A DNA stretch of 47,250 nucleotides from positions 1 to 47,250 of the forward strand of contig CAVYGM010000020.1 of assembly GCA_963768025.1 (NCBI GenBank). The letters run 5' to 3'. Below are positions 18,769 to 27,435 of the stretch, piece by piece; positions within the stretch are counted from its first letter, which is position 1, and every line of letters begins with the position of its first letter. Source of the stretch: CAVYGM01 sp963768025 (GTDB taxonomy: Bacteria > Bacteroidota > Bacteroidia > Cytophagales > Spirosomataceae). Made by a program: the position numbers and the translations under genes. The notes under the pieces are model-generated. The model was not told the origin of the DNA. It was given only the letters and a program-made list of their open reading frames with translations, and ran no database searches.

Positions 18769-21324
18769 TTAAAAGCGGAAATTGGTCTTCAAAAACCAAA
18801 AAGCACCGTTATTTCCCATCTGTACCGGATCCCAGGCCCCGCCGGACTCCGTCAGGCTGGCGGTAAATTGGGTGGGGTATACATTGAAAATATTGGAACC
18901 GCCCACCGATACCCGCATAGCCTTGCATACCTGATAGCTGATCGAAAGATCGGTGGTGGTCCGGGCCTTGTACATGGCCAGGTTATTTTCGTCGTAGTTC
19001 CAGTCGGCGAGCTTCACTTCCCCAAAACGCACAAACCGGATCAGGAAGCTGAACTTGTTCACGGCGTAGTCGAAGGTAAGGTTGATCTTGGAGGGCGGAG
19101 CCGAAGCGCGTAGGAAGTACTGCTCGCGGAGGTCGAAGTAGGTATCCTCTTTGCCGGCTAATTTGGCGTTGGTGTTGATTTCGTCAATCGTCAGCTTGTT
19201 GAAGTTTGCCGCCAGCGTGGTGCTGAGGGTTCCGGTGGTCAGGCTGGCCCGATGGGCTACAATGATGTCCATACCCCGTGTCGTAGTAGATACGGCGTTG
19301 GTGAAAAACTGCGCCTTGCCGACGTTCAGCCGCTGCAACTCAGCGCCGATCTTATCATCGTCGTCCGAAAATTGCCCCGTCAGTACGATCCGGTCTTTTA
19401 CTTTTACCAGGTAGGCATCCACGGTAACCGAGAGGGAGTTGGCCGGGCGCGTGGTTAGGCCCAGGCTGAGGTTGCGGGAGGTTTCCTGCTTCAAGGCCGG
19501 TATTCCCAGCGCCTGCGTCACCGGGCTGTCGTTGCGGGCGATGAGTACCTCCACGGGTTGGCCGCCTACGAAGTTGGTAATGGTAGAATTGAAGTACTTC
19601 TGGGGTAAAGAAGGGGCTCTAAAACCCGTACTCGCCGTACCCCGGATGGTTAGGTACTCGCTGATCTTCAGGCGCGACGCGAGTTTTCCGTTAATGGTAC
19701 TCCCAAAATCGCTGTAATTCTCGAAACGAACCGCCGCACCTATCATAAAGGCGCTGGTAAAGTCGGCCTCCGTGTCGAGGTATACTCCTATGTTGCTACG
19801 CCCCTTATTGACTTCGTCCGAAGGCTGGAAACCCGGGAAGCCTTGGGAGCCGGGAGGTACGCCGGGAATATAGCTCTTCCAGGATTCCTCTTCGCCGGCG
19901 AAAATAAGGTAGTTTTCGTGGCGGTACTCCGCGCCAAAGGCTACGTTGACGCCCGCCAGGGCATTTTTGAACAGGCGCGTAAAGCCCAGGTTGGCGGTGT
20001 TCTGCTGCAATTGGAAGCCACCCGCATCAAACTCTGTGGGGGAATTGGCACCCAGGGAGGAGTTGAGGCTATTGTTGACAAAATAGTGAAAGCGATTGGA
20101 GCCGAACGTGTTGCTCAGGTCCACGTCCCAGCCTTTAAGATCACCCCGGATACCTACCCCAATGGAGGCATCGTTGATCTTGCTGGAAATGATAGGATCA
20201 AAGCCGTCGGGATAAATAGCCGGTACGTTGCGGTCGTCATCGGCAAAGCGGGTCCAGGCGTAGGCGTCGCCCTTGCGGAAGTTGGCTCCCCCGAATACAT
20301 AGGCGTATACCTTGGAGGAGATGGGTAGCTTGGAATTGAGATACACCGACGTGTTCTGAATCCGCGGATCGCCAAACTGCCGGCGCGCCAGGTCGTCGGG
20401 GTTGGTGTTGGCGCGGTTGGTGTGGTCACGGTAGTTGTGGTCTACGGTTAGGTTCACAAAGCCTTCCTTGGCTACTTTTACCCCGTAGTTCACGTTCACG
20501 TTGGTATTCAGTCCGTCAAATTTCTTATCGTCGAATCGGTACTTGGCCTGATAGGCCCCCACGTTGGCATTGGCCGTAAACTCCCCGGTGGAGGATTTTA
20601 GCACGATGTTGATCACTCCCGCGATGGCATCGGAGCCGTACTGAGCGGCGGCCCCGTCCCGCAGGATTTCGATGCGTTCGATGGCGGCGGCTGGAATGGT
20701 GTTCAGGTCAGTGCCGGTGTTGCCCCGTCCGCGCGACCCAAAGAGGTTCACCAGCGACGACTGGTGGCGGCGTTTGCCGTTGATCAGCACCAGCGTTTGA
20801 TCCGGGCCAAGCCCCCTCAGGCTGGCTGGGTCTACGTGGTCGGCTCCGTCGGAGCCGGTTTGGCGGTTGGAGTTGAACGAGGGGGCTACGTATTGCAGCA
20901 GTTGGTTCAGATCCAGCTGTCCGGTCTTGGCGGTTACTTCGCGCACATTGATGATGTCGATGGGAGCGGGAGTATCGGTGGAAGAGCGATTCAGGCTCCT
21001 GGACCCCACGATCTGCACCTGCGAGAGCAGAGTACCTTCGTCCAGCGCCACATCTACCGTAGTCTGCCCATTGAGCGGAACTTCCTGGGTCGTGAACCCA
21101 ATGAAGGAGATTACAAGTGTAACGTTGCTGTTGGGCACGCTAAGGCTGAATCTCCCCGCGCCGTCCGCTACGGTGCCGTTGAAGGTACCTTTTTCCAGAA
21201 TAGAGGCACCGGCCAGCGGATCGCCATTGGTGTCCTTTATGGTGCCGGATACCTTGACGCTTTGCGCCCAGGTAAGCCCACCCAGCCCCAGCCAAAGTAT
21301 AAAATAAAGAAGTGATTTTCTCAT
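18769..21324 (-). CDS. TonB-dependent outer-membrane receptor
   Basis: 851-aa outer-membrane transporter. Signal peptide MRKSLLYFILWLGLGGLTWA, then a CarboxypepD_reg-like domain (about 24-105: GTIKDTNGDPLAGASILEKGT...NVTLVISFIGFTTQEV). The plug domain (about 120-235) includes GADHVDPASLRGLGPDQTLVLINGKRRH, IERIEILRDGAAAQYGSDAIAGVINIVLK. The 22-strand barrel follows and ends in NFRF with a terminal Phe. There is no adjacent SusD, so it is not a SusCD pair; the plug resembles receptors for siderophores, vitamins or small organic ligands, but the ligand is not readable. Terminators lie on both sides (18702-18739 and 21404-21427), so it is transcribed alone. Confidence 0.92.
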   Translation of the reverse strand: MRKSLLYFILWLGLGGLTWAQSVKVSGTIKDTNGDPLAGASILEKGTFNGTVADGAGRFSLSVPNSNVTLVISFIGFTTQEVPLNGQTTVDVALDEGTLLSQVQIVGSRSLNRSSTDTPAPIDIINVREVTAKTGQLDLNQLLQYVAPSFNSNRQTGSDGADHVDPASLRGLGPDQTLVLINGKRRHQSSLVNLFGSRGRGNTGTDLNTIPAAAIERIEILRDGAAAQYGSDAIAGVINIVLKSSTGEFTANANVGAYQAKYRFDDKKFDGLNTNVNVNYGVKVAKEGFVNLTVDHNYRDHTNRANTNPDDLARRQFGDPRIQNTSVYLNSKLPISSKVYAYVFGGANFRKGDAYAWTRFADDDRNVPAIYPDGFDPIISSKINDASIGVGIRGDLKGWDVDLSNTFGSNRFHYFVNNSLNSSLGANSPTEFDAGGFQLQQNTANLGFTRLFKNALAGVNVAFGAEYRHENYLIFAGEEESWKSYIPGVPPGSQGFPGFQPSDEVNKGRSNIGVYLDTEADFTSAFMIGAAVRFENYSDFGSTINGKLASRLKISEYLTIRGTASTGFRAPSLPQKYFNSTITNFVGGQPVEVLIARNDSPVTQALGIPALKQETSRNLSLGLTTRPANSLSVTVDAYLVKVKDRIVLTGQFSDDDDKIGAELQRLNVGKAQFFTNAVSTTTRGMDIIVAHRASLTTGTLSTTLAANFNKLTIDEINTNAKLAGKEDTYFDLREQYFLRASAPPSKINLTFDYAVNKFSFLIRFVRFGEVKLADWNYDENNLAMYKARTTTDLSISYQVCKAMRVSVGGSNIFNVYPTQFTASLTESGGAWDPVQMGNNGAFWFLKTNFRF

Positions 21325-21403
21325 AGGTACAGTAGTTTCGGATGAACAATAGAATGCTAGTTACCTAAAAACGCGAAACAAACCATAGTGGCTAAATAAA
21401 AAA

Positions 21404-21427
21404 AAGTCCGGAGGATTTTCCGGACTT
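21404..21427 (-). terminator. Rho-independent terminator of the NatAB operon
   Basis: AAGTCCGGA (21404-21412) pairs with TCCGGACTT (21419-21427), loop 6 nt. On the minus strand it is followed by a long T-tract (the A-run ending at 21405), about 80 bp after the permease stop and just upstream of the TonB receptor gene. Confidence 0.8.
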
Positions 21428-21504
21428 GCAAAGGACAAAATTTACCTTAAAAAATGCTAATTCAACTAATGAAAGAGACAAAAGTTGAGGTTGTGATCCT
21501 GGTT

Positions 21505-22854
21505 TTAAATCTTATAAAAAACCCACTTGGCCAACTCTTTATAATTGACTTTCTTGCCGTACATCAGGATACCCACGCGGTAGATACGGGCAGCCAGCCA
21601 GGTAGTACCCATAAAGCCCAGCACCAGCAGTATCATAGATAAGGCCAACTCCCAGGCCGGTACCCCAAAGGGGATGCGCACCATCATGACAATGGGCGAG
21701 GTAAAGGGAATAATGGACGTCCAGAACGCCAGGCTGCCGTCGGGGTCGCGGAGGGCCATTTGGGCAAAAACAAACGAGAACACAATGGGCAACGTAATGG
21801 GTAGCATAAACTGCTGGGTGTCGGCGTCATTGTCCACGGCCGCACCCACCGCCCCAAACAGAGCGCTGTACAGCAGATACCCTCCCAGATAGTAGAACAA
21901 AAAGCAGGCAATGATGTAGGGGATGTTGAGGCTATTGACAGCGCCCAGGACTTCCGCCACGGGGTTGTTGTCGGCCGAGGCCGCCATGCTGGCAGCAGCC
22001 GGATTCATCCCGCCGCCGGGCATACCTTTCTGTACCTGCTCCATCTGCGCCTGCATTTTCTGGGGATCACTCCCCATTTTATCTTTCACGAACAGTCCGG
22101 CTCCGGCCATAAGGATGGCCGTCAGGGCAATCCAGAGCACAAATTGCGTGAGACCCACCAGGGCCACGCCGATGATTTTGCCCATCATCAGTTGGTAGGG
22201 CTTCACCGAGGAAATGATTACTTCCACGATCCGGCTGGTTTTTTCTTCGGTAACTCCACGCATCACCTGCGTACCGTACACAAAAACCGAAATATAGATC
22301 AGGAAGGCGCAGATGCCACCGATGGCGGTGGCGGCTCCCGAACTGCTGCTTTTTTCGCCTTCTTCGTTCAGGCTGATGGTCTCGGAACTGACATTGACGC
22401 GGGCATCTTCGAGTACTTTACGCGTAATACCCGCTTCGGTCAGCTTGATATTCTCGATCTGGCGTTCGATGGTTTTCTCTATGTCTCTTTTCAGATCCAG
22501 GCTCACGTTCTTGGCGGCATAGATCCGCACCCCTTTTGAATTATCGAGGACGTTCTTCGGAATATAGACCAGCGCGTTGGCTTTGCTTTGTTGAAAAGCG
22601 GCTTTGGCCGAATCGATGGGAGTGGAAATATAGTTGAAGAGCAGTTCCTCCGTGTTCTTGAACTGATTCACGAACAGGCCGCTTTCGTCCAGCACCTGCA
22701 CCGTTTTGGTATCGGTGTTGCCGATGGCGATCCAGATAACGGCCGCATAGAAGCCCACAAAAAGGAAAGGTGTCAGAAACGTCATGATGATGAACGACTT
22801 CTTTTTGACCCGTACCAGATATTCGCGTTGTAGTACTAGTAGTATGTTTTTCAT
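21505..22854 (-). CDS. ABC transporter permease, NatB/ABC-2 type
   Basis: 449-aa inner-membrane permease of the ABC-2 exporter class (NatB-like). One N-terminal helix (FIIMTFLTPFLFVGFYAAVIWIAI) is followed by a large extracytoplasmic domain (about 45-180) with a helical stretch, then five or six helices from residue ~185. The start of the membrane block GAATAIGGICAFLIYISVFVYGTQVMRGVTEEKTSRIVEVIISSVKPYQLMMGKIIGVALVGLTQF is the NatB signature. A loop rich in Met/Gly/Pro (MQAQMEQVQKGMPGGGMNPAAAS) is inserted between helices. It pairs with the ATPase encoded 71 bp upstream. Substrate unknown; NatAB relatives extrude Na+ or other small molecules. Confidence 0.88.
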   Translation of the reverse strand: MKNILLVLQREYLVRVKKKSFIIMTFLTPFLFVGFYAAVIWIAIGNTDTKTVQVLDESGLFVNQFKNTEELLFNYISTPIDSAKAAFQQSKANALVYIPKNVLDNSKGVRIYAAKNVSLDLKRDIEKTIERQIENIKLTEAGITRKVLEDARVNVSSETISLNEEGEKSSSSGAATAIGGICAFLIYISVFVYGTQVMRGVTEEKTSRIVEVIISSVKPYQLMMGKIIGVALVGLTQFVLWIALTAILMAGAGLFVKDKMGSDPQKMQAQMEQVQKGMPGGGMNPAAASMAASADNNPVAEVLGAVNSLNIPYIIACFLFYYLGGYLLYSALFGAVGAAVDNDADTQQFMLPITLPIVFSFVFAQMALRDPDGSLAFWTSIIPFTSPIVMMVRIPFGVPAWELALSMILLVLGFMGTTWLAARIYRVGILMYGKKVNYKELAKWVFYKI

Positions 22855-22866
22855 TTTAAATCCAAT

Positions 22867-22898
22867 GAGTGAATTAGTGATTGTCGGAGTGAGTGAAT
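22867..22898. repeat. GAKWGAAT octamers in the natB-natA gap
   Basis: GAGTGAAT occurs at 22867-22874 and 22891-22898, separated by a related degenerate stretch (TAGTGATTGTCG). It fills the 71-bp gap between the ATPase stop and permease start. Same family as at 15405-15428, 30121-30136 and 33416-33456. Confidence 0.45.
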
Positions 22899-22925
22899 GG
22901 CCTCGGTGGTTTCCCGTTCTTTCGC

Positions 22926-23840
22926 TTAGGCCTCGGGTACTTCGTTGACGGCCCGCATGAAAATATCACTCATGGTCGGGATGTTTTCGCCAAAAGAATG
23001 AATCTCCACCTGGGGAAGCAAATCCTGCAACAAGTGGTTGGAAGAGAACCCGTCCGGTAGGCGAATCTCAGAGCGCGTCAAACCGGTTTTCAAGGTCTGG
23101 GTGCCCTCTATGTTGTAGCGGGTAGCCAGTCCGTTGAGTTGTCCGGCGTATTCCACAAAGTAGGTGTTGGTCTTAAACTGCTCCTTGATTTGATCCTTGG
23201 GGCCGTCAAGCACTTTCTTCGACTTATGGATCAGGGCGATGTAGTCGCAGAGTTCCTCCACGGTTTCCATGCGGTGGGTCGAAAAAATAATGGTGCTACC
23301 TTTCTGGCGAAGTTCCAGAATCTCGTCCCGGATCAGGTTGGCGTTGATGGGATCAAAGCCCGAAAAAGGCTCATCCAGAATAATGAGGTCGGGCTGATGC
23401 AGTACTGTGGATACAAACTGTACCTTCTGCTGCATCCCCTTGGACAGGTCGGCTACGTTTTTGTCCCACCAGGTTTTGATGTCAAATTTCGTGAACCATA
23501 TTTTCAGCTTGTCCATGGCCTCGCTCTTGGATAGCCCTTTCAGCCGCGCCAGGTAGAGCAGTTGGTCGCCTACCTTCATTTTTTTGTACAGGCCGCGTTC
23601 CTCCGGCAGGTAGCCAATGCGCTGAATGTGGCTATCGTTCAGGGGCTTTCCGTCGAAGATAATTTCGCCGCTATCGGGGCCGGTGATTTGATTGATGATG
23701 CGGATGAGGGAGGTTTTGCCCGCACCATTCGGGCCCAGCAAGCCAAAAATACTACCCTTTGGGATATTGATGCTCACATCGTCCAGCGCGCGGTGCTCGG
23801 CATATTCCTTTACGATGTGGCGAGTTTCGAGGATATTCAT
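22926..23840 (-). CDS. ABC transporter ATP-binding protein, NatA type
   Basis: 304-aa nucleotide-binding subunit. Walker A GPNGAGKT at residues 36-43, Q-loop near YLPEERGLYKKM, signature DLSKGMQQKVQF, Walker B LIILDEPFSGFDP, and switch His in IIFSTHRMETVEEL. The GYLPEERGLY form of the Q-loop and the ~85-residue C-terminal extension are typical of NatA-like exporters. First gene of a two-gene operon with the ABC-2 permease. The start at 23840 begins directly with MNILETRHIVKEY. Confidence 0.93.
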   Translation of the reverse strand: MNILETRHIVKEYAEHRALDDVSINIPKGSIFGLLGPNGAGKTSLIRIINQITGPDSGEIIFDGKPLNDSHIQRIGYLPEERGLYKKMKVGDQLLYLARLKGLSKSEAMDKLKIWFTKFDIKTWWDKNVADLSKGMQQKVQFVSTVLHQPDLIILDEPFSGFDPINANLIRDEILELRQKGSTIIFSTHRMETVEELCDYIALIHKSKKVLDGPKDQIKEQFKTNTYFVEYAGQLNGLATRYNIEGTQTLKTGLTRSEIRLPDGFSSNHLLQDLLPQVEIHSFGENIPTMSDIFMRAVNEVPEA

Positions 23841-23968
23841 TGGGGGTACGGTTAGTTAGGTTAAATGTACGGGTCTATGATAGCCCAAAGTTGCGAAAGT
23901 TTTCACCGCTGTACAAAGTCAAAGCGGATGAGCAACGCCCGGATAGGATAAGTGGTAGATAATAAAAA

Positions 23969-23990
23969 ACGAGCGGGAATTCCCGCTCGT
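23969..23990 (-). terminator. Rho-independent terminator
   Basis: ACGAGCGGGAA (23969-23979) and TTCCCGCTCGT (23980-23990) form a perfect palindrome. On the minus strand it runs into T6, 29 bp after the stop of the small membrane protein gene. Confidence 0.85.
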
Positions 23991-24019
23991 GTTACGTATA
24001 GCCGTTTTGAGTGGATCGT

Positions 24020-24457
24020 TCAGGCATACTTTGGGCGAATCTGGTAGAGTACCCATCCCCCAATCAGAAAGGAAATAATGAGTCCGAAAAACTGAAACGT
24101 AAGCGCATTGACCGCGAGATTGACCAGAAATGCATAATATAATAAGTTCCAGCCTTTGATGCTTCGCGCCCGCAGGGGCTGAAATGCCAGCAAATATAAT
24201 ACTGCCGCCAGTCCCAGACCGATGATTCCGATCCACATTTGCCAGACAGAACCATAGCTATCTACGCCAATAGAGGCTACGGTAATAAAAGAACCCACGC
24301 CTACCAGGGTAAGAAAGCCCAGAATACCGAACAGGGCAAGAACCAGGCCGGCCCAAGGGATGATTGTAACCAGGAATTCGGTCAATCCTTCGGGGAAAGG
24401 GGGAAATTTGGCGAACACATTGCGTACTTCTTTTTCAAGGGGAAGGTCTTGTTCCAT
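24020..24457 (-). CDS. Small four-TM membrane protein of unknown function
   Basis: 145-aa protein. A short charged N-terminus (MEQDLPLEKEVRNVFAKFPPFPEGLTEFL) precedes four hydrophobic helices, at about 30-55, 72-91, 103-120 and 122-138, and a cytoplasmic tail RPKYA. No catalytic motif or metal-binding pattern is visible. I do not recognise a characterised family, though proteins of this size and topology are common conserved hypotheticals in Cytophagales. It is transcribed alone, with a terminator at 23969-23990 and the divergent symporter gene upstream. Confidence 0.75.
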   Translation of the reverse strand: MEQDLPLEKEVRNVFAKFPPFPEGLTEFLVTIIPWAGLVLALFGILGFLTLVGVGSFITVASIGVDSYGSVWQMWIGIIGLGLAAVLYLLAFQPLRARSIKGWNLLYYAFLVNLAVNALTFQFFGLIISFLIGGWVLYQIRPKYA

Positions 24458-24685
24458 GCGGTAGAATGTTTAGGGTTACGGAGTTAGAAAAAATTCTATG
24501 TAAATTATACTATTTCTGAAATAGTAGCAAGAATGATCTGATTTTCAGCCGGTATATAGCCATCTTGATCCAAAAAACTTCCCAAAACCCGCAACCGGGA
24601 GTTTCTATACTATCCGGTTTTTTTAGTATGTTTAGAAATCTGTTCTTTTCAACTACGTGTCAAGTCGTCTACGTTACTCCCTTTT

Positions 24686-25992
24686 ATGAAAAAATTAGCT
24701 CTTCACTGGCAAATCCTGATCGGTATGGTGGCCGGTATTCTGGCTGGTTATGTGTTTTCAGAATTGTACCTGGGGAAGGGATTTTGTGGTAGCCTGGATA
24801 AAACCCTGGGGGACTATTTTTATCAACCTGCTCAAACTGATCGCTATCCCCCTCATCGTGGCTTCCCTGATCAAGGGGGTGTCCGATCTGGACGATATCC
24901 GGCAGCTTTCTCGCCTGGGTACCCGTACCCTCGGTCTTTATATTGTAAGTACGGTGTTGGCTGTCATCCTCGGCCTGCTAATCGTTAACATTGTGAATCC
25001 GGGAGGTTTTATTGAAGAATCTACCCGTACGGAACTCATGGCCAGTTTTGGAGCCAATGCCGAACAGAACGTCAGCAAGGCGGGCGAGTCCAAAAACCGG
25101 GGGCCGCTGAGTGCTCTGGTGGACGTCGTGCCCGATAATGTCATCGGAGCTGCCAGCTCCAACGGCAACATGCTGCAGGTGATATTCTTCGTGGTTTTCT
25201 TTGGCATAGGGCTAATTCTGATCCCGCAACGACAAATCAGAGCCAGTCAAGCGCTTTTTCGATGGAGTCAATGAGGTCGTGCTCAAAATGATCGACCTTA
25301 TCATGCTGGCAGCCCCCTACGGTGTGTTTGCCCTATTGGCGGCGTTGGTGGTGGAGTCGCCCTCGGCCGATGTTTTCATGGCGCTGGGAGCCTATGCGCT
25401 TACCGTTGTGTTCGGGTTGGCTATTCTGATTTTTCTTTTTTACCCTACCGTCATCCGAATCTTTACCGGCATCAAGTACGGAGAATTCTTCCGGGGAATT
25501 GCCCCGGCCCAGTTGCTCGCTTTTTCGACCAGTTCGAGTGCTGCTACCCTGCCAGTGACCATGGAGCGGGTGGAGGAGCACATTGGGGTAGAAAAAGACG
25601 TGGTATCTTTTGTGTGTCCAGTGGGGGCTACCATCAACATGGACGGTACCAGCCTGTACCAGGCCGTGGCGGCGGTGTTTATTTCCCAGGCCTTCGGTGA
25701 TGATGTTACTATTGGTGAGCAACTTACCATTGTTTTGACGGCCACGCTGGCCTCCATCGGTTCAGCGGCCGTACCGGGGGCGGGTATACTCATGCTGGTC
25801 ATTGTGCTGGAATCCATCGGGGTAAATCCCGCCGGGATTGCGCTCATCTTCGCCATCGACCGCCCGCTGGATATGCTGCGTACGGTAGTGAACGTCACGA
25901 GTGATGCCACGGTAGCAGTTCTGGTTGGGAAAAGCCTTGGAAAGCTAACCGGTCCTAAGGTCAAACAGTGGGACGATCATTTGGTGGAGTAG
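24686..25992 (+). CDS. Dicarboxylate/amino acid:cation symporter (DAACS), frameshifted
   Basis: Composite of three frames giving about 430 aa. Frame one: MKKLALHWQILIGMVAGILAGYVF. Frame two (from about 24,780): FINLLKLIAIPLIVASLIKGVSDL, TLGLYIVSTVLAVILGLLIVNIVNPG and NMLQVIFFVVFFGIGL. Frame three (from about 25,245): KRFFDGVNEVVLKMIDLIMLAAPYGVFALLA, then the serine-rich re-entrant loop STSSSAATLPVTMERVEEHIGV, then VCPVGATINMDGTSLYQAVAAVFIS with the NMDGT sodium-binding motif, and DRPLDMLRTVVNVTSDA with the substrate-binding Asp/Asn. It imports glutamate, aspartate or C4-dicarboxylates with Na+ or H+. Two indels (near 24,780 and 25,235) split it while every family motif is kept, so the native gene is probably intact. 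Confidence 0.88.
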
Positions 25993-26028
25993 AGTAATAC
26001 TCCTGGATATTCGGGCTGCAATGCTTTG

Positions 26029-26451
26029 CTACCGCTTTCGCTTGGGAGGGCTAATCAACGCGTCAATGGAATACTTGCCGCCTCCCAGAACCAATAAGGT
26101 AAAGTAGATCAGAATGTAAAGCAACAGCAGCTCTTTTTTACCGAAAGGGTCATCGGCGTGGGCCACAAAAGCGGCTACTGAACTGCTGATGATCAGCGGA
26201 ATAGTGGCTAGTCGGGTGCCCATTCCCAGCAATATAAATAGCGAACAGAATGCCTCGGAAAATACTACCAATGCAAAAGACACCGTAGACCCTAGTCCAA
26301 TGGGGTCGCCAAATTGCATGTTTCCTTCGAGTAGTCTCGTAAACTTGGGGATTCCGTGGGTCCACATAAGGATTGCAACTCCGATCCGCAAAAATATCAA
26401 CCATACATGTACCAGGTCGTCGTTGTAGGTCACTGAAAATAGGCGTTTCAT
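26029..26451 (-). CDS. DoxX family membrane protein
   Basis: 140-aa four-helix membrane protein. The start is taken as ATG at 26451 (MKRLFSVTYNDDLVHVWLIFLRIGVAILMWTHG); an upstream in-frame ATG would add 28 residues with no family match. The DoxX pattern is clear: RIGVAILMWTHGIPKFTRL, then a Gly/Pro loop, ALVVFSEAFCSLFILLGMGTRLATIPL, and FVAHADDPFGKKELLLLYILIYFTLLVLGGGKYSIDAL. Relatives are implicated in redox or thiol homeostasis, but no activity can be assigned. It is convergent with the symporter and downstream of the kinase 3'-end remnant. Confidence 0.85.
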   Translation of the reverse strand: MKRLFSVTYNDDLVHVWLIFLRIGVAILMWTHGIPKFTRLLEGNMQFGDPIGLGSTVSFALVVFSEAFCSLFILLGMGTRLATIPLIISSSVAAFVAHADDPFGKKELLLLYILIYFTLLVLGGGKYSIDALISPPKRKR

Positions 26452-26536
26452 CCGATGTACTATTTGGTGAGAGTGAAATATAATCGGTTTTAATTTTTTC
26501 TCAAAATTCATTCTGTATATTCTCTGCATCATCAAG

Positions 26537-26690
26537 CCTCAAAACCCCACCAAAAACTCCGTCCAGCCATCCTCCCCCGTCTTTAATGAAAAAGTAAAAC
26601 CATGATTCATCAGGATCTCGCGGGTGAGGCTCTGCTCGTTGGATTTGCTTCTGTAGAAGGGGTGTAGGTACTTTCGAAAATAGGATTCGC
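26537..26690 (-). pseudogene. Remnant copy of a histidine kinase 3' end
   Basis: On the minus strand this encodes ...HPFYRSKSNEQSLTREILMNHG and then FSLKTGEDGWTEFLVGF. The intact kinase at 27436 ends with FNPFYSSKPDGQGIGLTLTREILMNHG and FSLKTSDDGWTEFLVGF. At the DNA level the first 33 bases are identical and the remainder is roughly 80% identical, with about 12 bases missing that include the G-box glycines. It lacks a start, the phospho-acceptor domain and most of the ATPase domain, so it cannot function. It lies on the far side of the PIN toxin-antitoxin pair from the intact kinase. Confidence 0.8.
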
Positions 26691-26732
26691 TATAAACGGT
26701 CTTTTCAAGTGGTGAACGAAAGTTAAAATGTG

Positions 26733-26740
26733 TATTTTTG
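26733..26740 (+). promoter_or_regulatory. Candidate -7 box for the antitoxin-toxin operon
   Basis: TATTTTTG matches the Bacteroidota -7 consensus TAnnTTTG and lies 20 bp before the antitoxin ATG. I cannot point to a convincing -33 TTTG at the proper distance. Confidence 0.4.
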
Positions 26741-26759
26741 GGTAAAATCAAAATAAGCT

Positions 26760-27005
26760 ATGAAAACACTGACTTTTGAAATAGAAGTGGATGATCACAC
26801 GGCCGAACGTGTACGTCAGAGCGAAGAAGAACAGATAAAGATCAAGCTACTTATCAAGAATCTTTTGGATACTCCTTCCAGGGACGTTGCGAATAAGCAA
26901 CTTTTGGAATCAATGGATCGATTGTCAGATGAAGCCCAAAAGAACGGACTGACGGAGGAGAAGCTTTCTGAGTTGCTGGCCGAGATCGACAAATCCCGTG
27001 ATTAA
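26760..27005 (+). CDS. Putative antitoxin of a PIN-domain toxin
   Basis: 81-aa acidic, mostly helical protein (MKTLTFEIEVDDHTAERVRQSEEEQIKIKLLIKNLL...). It begins with a short beta strand and continues as an amphipathic helical region (residues 20-80) rich in Glu, Lys and Leu, consistent with a toxin-wrapping antitoxin. No helix-turn-helix or ribbon-helix-helix is obvious. Assignment rests mainly on position: it overlaps the PIN toxin gene by 8 bp (its ...CGTGATTAA contains the toxin's GTG start), which implies translational coupling. Confidence 0.75.
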   Translation: MKTLTFEIEVDDHTAERVRQSEEEQIKIKLLIKNLLDTPSRDVANKQLLESMDRLSDEAQKNGLTEEKLSELLAEIDKSRD

Positions 27006-27420
27006 AGTTGTTTTTGACACAAACACGCTGGTGAGTGCGGCACTGAAGAAGCAATCGGCTAGTCGAAAAGCTTTTGAGATGACAGTGGATTTGGGAGAAA
27101 TTCTGGCTTCGTCTGAAACCATTCAAGAATTGAATGATGTGTTGTTTCGATCTAAATTTGATAAGTACGTTTCGGTTGAGGAACGACAGGTTTTTATTAT
27201 GAATTACCTGGCGGTGGCTAAGGTGCTTCCAGTAAAATTGAAGCTGAATGAATGCCGTGATCCAAAAGACAATAAATTTCTGGAATTAGCCCTTACCGGA
27301 AGTGCTGAGTTTATTGTGACTGGTGACGAAGATCTGCTGGTTTTGCATCCTTATCATTCCGTTCAAATAGTGAACTCTTCTTTATTTTTGGATTCTGTGA
27401 AAAAAAATAGGATGCTCTAA
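26998..27420 (+). CDS. PIN-domain toxin (COG1569-type)
   Basis: 140-aa predicted Mg2+-dependent ribonuclease. It starts at GTG 26998 (VIKVVFDTNTLVSAALK). PIN acidic residues are visible: Asp7 in FDTN, Glu44 in the helix TIQELNDVL, Asp91 in RDPKDNKFLELAL, and Asp110/Asp112 in VTGDEDLL. The PKDN-FLELA and VTGDEDLL blocks are characteristic of the 'putative toxin-antitoxin system toxin component, PIN family' group. Its RNA target is unknown. The pair is flanked by an intact kinase 3' end on the right and a diverged second copy on the left, suggesting it arrived by recombination. Confidence 0.88.
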   Translation: MIKVVFDTNTLVSAALKKQSASRKAFEMTVDLGEILASSETIQELNDVLFRSKFDKYVSVEERQVFIMNYLAVAKVLPVKLKLNECRDPKDNKFLELALTGSAEFIVTGDEDLLVLHPYHSVQIVNSSLFLDSVKKNRML

Positions 27421-27435
27421 AAGTCTCCCTTTTAC

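Noticed and set aside
24593..24624. AACCGG/CCGGTT hairpin followed by seven T upstream of the first symporter
   Set aside because: It looks like a weak plus-strand terminator, but nothing upstream is transcribed in that direction and the 6-bp stem with a 15-nt loop is marginal; no attenuator features such as a leader peptide were seen.
26539..26751. 70-codon minus-strand open frame as an independent gene
   Set aside because: Its C-terminal part is a degraded copy of the neighbouring kinase end and its first ~25 codons have no match; described as a pseudogene remnant instead.
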